Of a stretch of 22,186 nucleotides of DNA, positions 21,978 to 22,186 are shown piece after piece; positions within the stretch are counted from its first letter, which is position 1; each line of letters begins with the position of its first letter. Both the position numbers and the translations under genes were made by a program. Origin of the DNA: Acidobacteriota bacterium (GTDB lineage: Bacteria > Acidobacteriota > Thermoanaerobaculia > Multivoradales > JAHEKO01); assembly GCA_006227875.1 (NCBI GenBank), contig SBFI01000461.1, forward strand, positions 1 through 22,186. The letters run 5' to 3'. The notes under the pieces are model-generated. The model was not told where the DNA came from and did not search any database. It was given only the letters and a program-made list of their open reading frames with translations.

Positions 21978-22186
21978 CTAGCTCGAGGCGAGGCCGACCA
22001 GCCCGCGGGAGAGATAGTCGCTCAGCGTCAGCCCGATGAGGATGACGAGCCAGAGCAGCCCCGAGACCACCACCAGCTTGCTCAGCCGGGCGCTGTGGTA
22101 GATGTGCATGAAGAACAGCACCACGAGACTGGCCTTGATGACGGCGATGGTCAGGGCAACGACGTCGTTCCAGGCACCAAAGTCCT
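21978..22186 (-). CDS. ctaF: Cytochrome c oxidase subunit IV (CtaF/COX4_pro type), 5' partial
   Basis: The gene runs off the right edge; 68 residues are visible, ending at TAG (21978-21980). The visible part contains two membrane segments: VALTIAVIKASLVVLFFMHI, with the diagnostic FFMHIYHS...L turn, and VVVSGLLWLVILIGLTLSDY followed by LSRGLVG. The 'K(A)xxVxxFFMH' to 'GLTLSDYLSR' pattern is typical of the small subunit IV of aa3/caa3-type heme-copper oxidases. In this family it supports assembly of the oxidase in the inner membrane. The remaining oxidase genes are expected upstream of it, beyond the window end. It converges with the coiled-coil gene with 32 bases between stops. Confidence 0.85.
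   Translation of the reverse strand, partial: DFGAWNDVVALTIAVIKASLVVLFFMHIYHSARLSKLVVVSGLLWLVILIGLTLSDYLSRGLVGLASS

Overview
The window is a GC-rich bacterial chromosome segment with tightly packed genes, mixed strands, small intergenic gaps and many ATGA-type overlaps. The gene mix (RRM RNA-binding protein, DinB-fold proteins, FadL-like porin, Spy-like periplasmic protein, aa3/caa3-type oxidase subunit IV, NrtS, an AhpD-like selenoprotein) suggests a Gram-negative, respiring environmental bacterium. Codon style and gene content remind me of Acidobacteriota, perhaps Thermoanaerobaculia, but that is inference and no marker gene is present. I see no rRNA, tRNA, CRISPR array, phage, integrase or insertion sequence, so this looks like core or housekeeping DNA rather than a mobile island.

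Layout. 1-2821 (+): end of an antibiotic-biosynthesis-monooxygenase-type protein, a DinB-like protein, an RRM protein that appears to start at ATT, a secreted hypothetical, a methyltransferase and a second DinB-like protein. 2818-4339 (-): an amidase-family gene broken by a one-base frameshift. 4409-4852 (+): a hotdog thioesterase. 4857-6593 (-): an exported class C beta-lactamase-like serine hydrolase. 6717-10282 (+): Spy-like protein, LysE-type exporter, di-heme peroxidase, FAD oxidoreductase. 10293-12090 (-): membrane-anchored cupin and FadL-type outer-membrane protein. 12225-14130 (+): an orphan isoprenoid-synthase-fold protein and a DUF2299-like protein. 14131-14632: a 500-base gap with hairpins and no confident gene.

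14633-17851 (+) is the most interesting stretch. A small AhpD-like gene carries an in-frame TGA at the second position of its CxxC-type redox motif (C-Y-P-Sec), followed at once by a 7-bp hairpin with a GTG loop that fits a bacterial SECIS element. It overlaps an arginase-fold gene with altered active-site residues. Then come an exported M55 (DppA-like) peptidase, a YqgE/AlgH protein with an N-terminal hydrophobic segment, and an NrtS-like small membrane protein.

17878-22186: a benzoate-CoA-ligase-like AMP-forming enzyme (-), a membrane-anchored SMP-30/strictosidine-synthase-like propeller (+), an aspartate/glutamate racemase-family protein (-), a Trp-heptad coiled-coil protein (+) and, running off the right edge, a cytochrome oxidase subunit IV (-).

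No single pathway unites the window. Small co-directional groups are likely operons: methyltransferase plus DinB; LysE plus peroxidase; selenoprotein plus arginase-like (plus perhaps M55); YqgE plus NrtS. The gene set leans towards redox and envelope functions. The selenoprotein implies that selA, selB, selC and selD exist elsewhere in the genome.
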